The notes under the pieces are model-generated. The model worked only from the letters and a program-made list of their open reading frames with translations. It searched no databases and was not told the DNA's origin. Made by a program: the position numbers and the translations under genes. DNA of 7,280 bases from Collinsella aerofaciens (GTDB lineage: Bacteria; Actinomycetota; Coriobacteriia; Coriobacteriales; Coriobacteriaceae). Shown one piece after another: positions 4,148-7,280 of this stretch. Every line of letters starts with the position of its first letter. Position 1 is the stretch's first letter. The DNA lies in NCBI GenBank assembly GCA_008671285.1, contig RPYR01000271.1:1-7280 (forward strand), read 5' to 3'.

Positions 4148-6151
4148 ATGTCGAAGCAAGCGGTCGCTGGAATCTTGGCGCATGTCGATGCCGGCAAGAC
4201 CACGCTGGCCGAGGCCATGCTGTTTAACGCGGGCCGCATTCGCAAGCGCGGCCGCGTTGACGATGGCGACTCGCATCTGGATACGAACGAGATTGAGCGT
4301 GAGCGCGGTATCACGATCTTCTCGTCGCAGGCTGTGCTCGACCATGGTGACACCCACGTTATGCTCGTGGACGCTCCCGGCCATGTCGATTTTTCTGCCG
4401 AGGCGGAGCGCACGCTGCGTGCCCTGGACTACGCGATTCTGGTGGTAGGCGCCAACGATGGCGTACAGGGGCACACCGAAACCCTGTGGCGCCTGCTTGC
4501 GCGCTATGACATCCCGACGTTCATCTTCATCAACAAGATCGATTTGGAGAATCCCGGCCGCGATGTTTTGCTGGCACAGCTTGGGCAGCGTCTTTCCGAG
4601 GGCTGCCTGGATGCCAACGAACTGCTGGCGGGCGGTGCCGTTCAGGAAGACGCCGCTGCGTTAGACGAGGTGGCGCTCGACGAGTTTCTCGAGACGGGTG
4701 AGCTTTCCGTCGCGACGCTGTCGCGCATGGTTGCCGAGCGCAAGCTCTTTCCCTGTTTTGCCGGCTCGGCGCTCAAGGACCAAGGCGTGGACGAGCTGCT
4801 GGACGGCATATGCGCGCTGATGCGTGAACAGGCATGGCTTCCTGAGTTTGCCGCGCGCGTCTATCGTGTCAGCCGCGGGGATCGTGGCGAGCGCTTGGCT
4901 TGGGTTAAAGTGACCGGCGGCACGCTGCATGCCAAGCAGATGATTGACGGACGTTCCGGCGCCGAGGCATGGGAGCAAAAGATCGACCAGGTGCGCATCT
5001 ATAACGGCGAGAAATACGAGCTTGCCCGGGAAGTTGCCGCTGGTGGCATCTGCGCCGTGACGGGTCTTGCGCACGTTCGCCCAGGGGACGCCCTGGGCGC
5101 GGAGCCCGCGGGCGATGCGCCCGTCATTGCGCCGGTCCTCACCTATACGGTGCTGCCGAACGAGCACGATGTCCATACGGTGTTCAAAGCACTGACTGAG
5201 CTGGCGGACGAGGATCCCATGCTCGGCGTAAACTGGAATACGCATCTTGAACAAATACATCTGCAGCTCATGGGGGCGGTGCAGCTCGAGGTCGTGCAGC
5301 GGGTGCTGGCCGATCGCTTCGGTCTTTCGATTGCGTTTGAGCCCGGCGGCATTCTCTATAAGGAGACTATTTCGCAGCCGGTTGAGGGCGTGGGCCACTT
5401 TGAGCCACTGCGCCACTATGCCGAGGTGCACCTGCGTCTGGAGCCGTTGCCAGCGGGTTCGGGCGTGCAGTTTGGCACCGTGACCTCGACCGATGAGCTC
5501 GATCTTAACTGGCAGCGTTTGGCACTCACCAACGCCATGGAGCGCGAGCACTTGGGCGTGCTGACCGGCTCGCCCATCACCGATATTCGCATTACGCTCA
5601 CGGGTGGCCGCGCTCATGCCAAGCACACCGAGGGCGGCGACTTTCGCCAGGCCACGTACCGCGCGATTCGTCAGGGTTTGATGCAGGCGCGTGAGGCCGG
5701 CGCGGCCGTGTTGCTGGAGCCGTGGTACCACTTTGAGCTCGAGGTGCCGGGGGAGTGCGTGGGCCGGGCGCTCTCGGATGCCACGCGCATGGGTGCCGAG
5801 TACGAGCCGCCGACGATGGCGGGAGACCGGGCGAAGCTTGTGGGTCGCGTGCCGGCATCCGAAGTGCAGAATTACGCGCTAGAGGTGGCTGCCTACACGA
5901 GTGGTCGCGGACATCTGTACCTAGAGTTTGCCGGCTATGCGGCTTGCCATGATGCCGAGCGCGTCATCGAGACGGCCGCCTATGGGCCCGAGGCCGATCT
6001 GCCCAACACGCCCGACTCGGGCTTTTGCTCTCACGGCGCCGGTTACACGGTCAAATGGTACGACGTACCCGCCGCGGCGCACGTAAAGATCGATCCCGCC
6101 ACCTTCCGCCCCTGGCGAGCAGCAGACGCCGAGTTTTTCGGCCACATGTGA
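4148..6151 (+). CDS. TetM/EF-G-like translational GTPase, chromosomal type
   Basis: The 667-residue protein has the EF-G fold. The G domain (1 to about 235) carries A-H-V-D-A-G-K-T-T (11-19), R-E-R-G-I-T-I (51-57), D-A-P-G-H-V-D-F (75-82), N-K-I-D (129-132) and G-S-A-L (206-209). Domain II spans about 236-320, III about 325-405, IV about 410-520 and V about 522-600. Family members bind the ribosomal A-site region; Tet(M)/Tet(O) dislodge tetracycline by GTP hydrolysis. Here the Tet(M) domain-IV loop tip (Ser-Pro-Val-Ser-Thr-Pro) is replaced by R-A-H-A-K-H-T-E-G-G (488-497). There is also a C-terminal extension with D-S-G-F-C-S-H-G-A-G-Y (623-633), compared with about 639 residues for Tet(M). 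Both are features I associate with chromosomal 'translation factor GTPase' homologues, so drug resistance should not be assumed. The start at ATG 4148 follows AGAGGAG (4137-4143); the frame continues upstream to a TTG at 4079 with no ribosome binding site. Confidence 0.93.
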   Translation: MSKQAVAGILAHVDAGKTTLAEAMLFNAGRIRKRGRVDDGDSHLDTNEIERERGITIFSSQAVLDHGDTHVMLVDAPGHVDFSAEAERTLRALDYAILVVGANDGVQGHTETLWRLLARYDIPTFIFINKIDLENPGRDVLLAQLGQRLSEGCLDANELLAGGAVQEDAAALDEVALDEFLETGELSVATLSRMVAERKLFPCFAGSALKDQGVDELLDGICALMREQAWLPEFAARVYRVSRGDRGERLAWVKVTGGTLHAKQMIDGRSGAEAWEQKIDQVRIYNGEKYELAREVAAGGICAVTGLAHVRPGDALGAEPAGDAPVIAPVLTYTVLPNEHDVHTVFKALTELADEDPMLGVNWNTHLEQIHLQLMGAVQLEVVQRVLADRFGLSIAFEPGGILYKETISQPVEGVGHFEPLRHYAEVHLRLEPLPAGSGVQFGTVTSTDELDLNWQRLALTNAMEREHLGVLTGSPITDIRITLTGGRAHAKHTEGGDFRQATYRAIRQGLMQAREAGAAVLLEPWYHFELEVPGECVGRALSDATRMGAEYEPPTMAGDRAKLVGRVPASEVQNYALEVAAYTSGRGHLYLEFAGYAACHDAERVIETAAYGPEADLPNTPDSGFCSHGAGYTVKWYDVPAAAHVKIDPATFRPWRAADAEFFGHM

Positions 6152-6177
6152 CAAAGTGACTGTTCCTTTGTCACATG
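6145..6177. repeat. Perfect 12-bp hairpin containing the GTPase stop codon
   Basis: CATGTGACAAAG (6145-6156) and CTTTGTCACATG (6166-6177) are exact reverse complements around the loop TGACTGTTC. The TGA stop (6149-6151) lies in the left arm. What follows is CTATTGG, not a T-tract, so it is not a classical terminator, although it may protect the 3' end. GACTGTTCCTTT (6158-6169) resembles GACGTTCCTTT at 309-319, linking it to the GGGAC-type cluster. Confidence 0.5.
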
Positions 6178-6180
6178 CTA

Positions 6181-6218
6181 TTGGTATAACTCGGTATAAG
6201 TTGGTATAACTATTACCA
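6181..6218 (+). promoter_or_regulatory. Promoter overlapped by a 10-bp-phased operator array
   Basis: GGTATAA occurs three times at 6183, 6193 and 6203, exactly 10 bases apart, so all copies face the same side of the helix. The third copy also forms a dyad, TGGTA (6202-6206) with TACCA (6214-6218). TTGGTA (6181-6186) and TATAAC (6205-6210), 18 bases apart, make a fair sigma-70 promoter for the ATPase, with transcription starting near 6217. Repressor binding would cover both boxes. The TGGTAT core matches the inverted repeat at 3302-3331. The regulator is not in the window. Confidence 0.5.
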
Positions 6219-6244
6219 GGGTTTGCCAATCCGAGGAGGCCGAC

Positions 6245-7177
6245 ATGAATCCAAATCCCTTTAAGCCCACGGCTGGCAAGCAGCCTCCGATACTCATCGG
6301 CCGCGAGTCGGTCATCGAAGATTTCGAGGAAGGGCTCGATAACGGCGCCGGAGCGCCGGGTAGACTCATGCTCATTACGGGAAACCGCGGCTGTGGCAAG
6401 ACGGTTCTCCTACGGGAGCTGCAACGTCTAGCCAATGAGCGTGGATGGGCGGTTGTCTCCGATTCCGCTTCGCTTGGCTTATGCGACCGCTTGGCCGACG
6501 CGCTTCGTTCGAATAAACCCGTTGTGACGTCAATGGAGTTCGGTCCGTCGTTTGGCCGGATGTCGGTCGAGGCGGCGCGAGCAAAGGGCGAGACGTTGCG
6601 AGGGCTGGTTAACGAGCGCCTCAAGAGGCTCGGTCCAGGCAAGGGCATACTGTTTGCGATTGACGAGGCGCAATCGGCGTCTATCGAGGAACTGGCGGCT
6701 CTTGCCGTTCTCTATCAGCAGGTGCTCGGAGATCAAGATGCCACGGGCTTGCCCGATAGCGACCAGCGCGGTCTTGCGCTGGCGTTCGCCGGCTTGCCCA
6801 GTATGGTTGATGACTTGCTCGAAGAGCCGAGCGTGACGTTTTTGCGGCGTGCCCAGCAGCGTACGTTGGGGGCGATATCTTTGCCCAAGGTGCGCGATTC
6901 GTATATCCAGACGGTCAAAGACGCTGGTCTTTACGTTGACGCGGAGACGGCGGACCTTGCGGCGCGCAAGAGCATGGGGCATCCCTACATGGTTCAGCTG
7001 GTGGGATATTACATGTGGCGGTCTGCTGTCCGGCGTGGCTCGCAGGTCATCGAAAGGCGCGATGTCGAGGATGGCCATGCGGATGCCGTCTCCGAGTTCT
7101 ACGAAGCGGTTGACGCGCCCCTGTATTACGGGCTGCGCAGTCCACAGCGCCTTTTTATCGAGGCTATGGCGTTTTAA
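6245..7177 (+). CDS. AAA+ ATP-binding protein (Orc1/Cdc6-like ATPase core), probably cut short by a nonsense codon
   Basis: The 310-residue frame starts at ATG 6245 with a perfect AGGAGG (6234-6239) five bases ahead. N-P-F-K-P-T-A-G and L-I-G-R-E-S (17-22) open the AAA domain. Walker A is G-N-R-G-C-G-K-T (46-53), Walker B is L-F-A-I-D-E-A-Q (136-143), and a sensor-1-like A-F-A-G-L-P (180-185) is followed by F-L-R-R-A (199-203), a plausible arginine finger. The lid helices follow, with G-H-P-Y-M-V-Q-L (245-252). Relatives I recall from Coriobacteria and other actinobacteria are near 370-420 residues and end in a winged helix-turn-helix; their role is unproven and DNA binding is inferred. Here a TAA at 7175-7177 stops translation after I-E-A-M-A-F, just where that domain should begin, yet the same frame remains open beyond. 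ATPase motifs are intact, so a truncated product could still bind ATP. The phased repeats upstream suggest tight control. Confidence 0.87.
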   Translation: MNPNPFKPTAGKQPPILIGRESVIEDFEEGLDNGAGAPGRLMLITGNRGCGKTVLLRELQRLANERGWAVVSDSASLGLCDRLADALRSNKPVVTSMEFGPSFGRMSVEAARAKGETLRGLVNERLKRLGPGKGILFAIDEAQSASIEELAALAVLYQQVLGDQDATGLPDSDQRGLALAFAGLPSMVDDLLEEPSVTFLRRAQQRTLGAISLPKVRDSYIQTVKDAGLYVDAETADLAARKSMGHPYMVQLVGYYMWRSAVRRGSQVIERRDVEDGHADAVSEFYEAVDAPLYYGLRSPQRLFIEAMAF

Positions 7178-7280
7178 GAGAACAAACAGACTAGCATGGT
7201 TGATATCATTGATCTTTGTTATCGTTCCCAGAGCTGTGCGAGTAAATATCGCGCAATCCTGATTCGCGAGCGCGTCATCG
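7178..7280 (+). pseudogene. In-frame continuation of the ATPase after its stop: likely C-terminal helix-turn-helix, runs off the edge
   Basis: Directly after the TAA, with no frame change, 34 codons stay open to the window end. They read E-N-K-Q-T-S-M-V-D-I-I-D-L-C-Y-R-S-Q-S-C-A-S-K-Y, then R-A-I-L-I-R-E-R-V-I. This has the spacing of the family's terminal DNA-binding part, where 'D-I-A-E-R-L-G-K-S-x-S-Y-V-S-x-Y-R-x-x-L-I-x-x-G-V-I' is the pattern I remember. An ATG at 7196 is in frame but has no ribosome binding site. The simplest reading is a nonsense mutation in a formerly longer gene. Sequence error, a strain polymorphism or stop read-through are alternatives. The true end lies outside the window. 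Confidence 0.55.

Noticed and set aside
4661..5731. Long minus-strand frame (356 codons) inside the GTPase gene.
   Set aside because: It lies fully antisense to a conserved EF-G-type sequence and has a composition typical of GC-rich shadow frames.
1..7280. CRISPR array, tRNA or rRNA genes, insertion sequence or prophage genes.
   Set aside because: No regularly spaced identical repeats, no tRNA cloverleaf or rRNA-like stretch, and no transposase or integrase motif found in the translated frames or by reading.

Overview
The window reads as chromosomal DNA of a GC-rich Gram-positive gut actinobacterium, most likely Coriobacteriia and probably Collinsella. This rests on remembered resemblance: GC-rich coding sequence with strong AAGGAG-type ribosome binding sites, a MATE pump, a chromosomal Tet/EF-G-like GTPase, and a style of Coriobacterial ATP-binding protein. 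It is not a computed assignment. I see no rRNA, tRNA, CRISPR array, prophage or insertion sequence.

Layout, left to right. A MATE-family efflux pump runs leftward off the edge (1-227, N-terminus only). A spacer with a GGGAC-type repeat and hairpin cluster follows, then an RlmA-type 23S rRNA guanine methyltransferase on the plus strand (444-1259) with a second hairpin and an intrinsic terminator. A four-helix membrane protein of unknown role is on the minus strand (1391-1792). A 47-residue single-helix microprotein with a strong ribosome binding site (2020-2163) precedes an RsmJ-type 16S rRNA methyltransferase (2227-2931). A small cysteine-rich, putatively zinc-binding protein (2980-3276, minus) converges on rsmJ. 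It diverges from a GNAT acetyltransferase (3354-3842) across a spacer holding a perfect inverted repeat. After a very strong terminator, about 240 bases hold GC-rich hairpins but no gene. Next come a 667-residue EF-G/TetM-like translational GTPase (4148-6151), a hairpin containing its stop codon, a striking array of three GGTATAA repeats at exact 10-bp spacing, and an AAA+ ATPase (6245-7177).

Three of the better-recognised proteins act on the ribosome: RlmA on 23S rRNA, RsmJ on 16S rRNA, and the GTPase on the elongating ribosome. They have separate promoters or terminators, so this is a loose theme rather than an operon. The most notable anomaly is at the right end. The ATPase stops at an in-frame TAA, but the same frame stays open to the window edge and encodes what looks like the family's C-terminal helix-turn-helix, suggesting a nonsense mutation or an unusual split. 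The other notable signals are the phased operator array, a family of similar intergenic hairpins at three places, and the structured region ahead of the GTPase.
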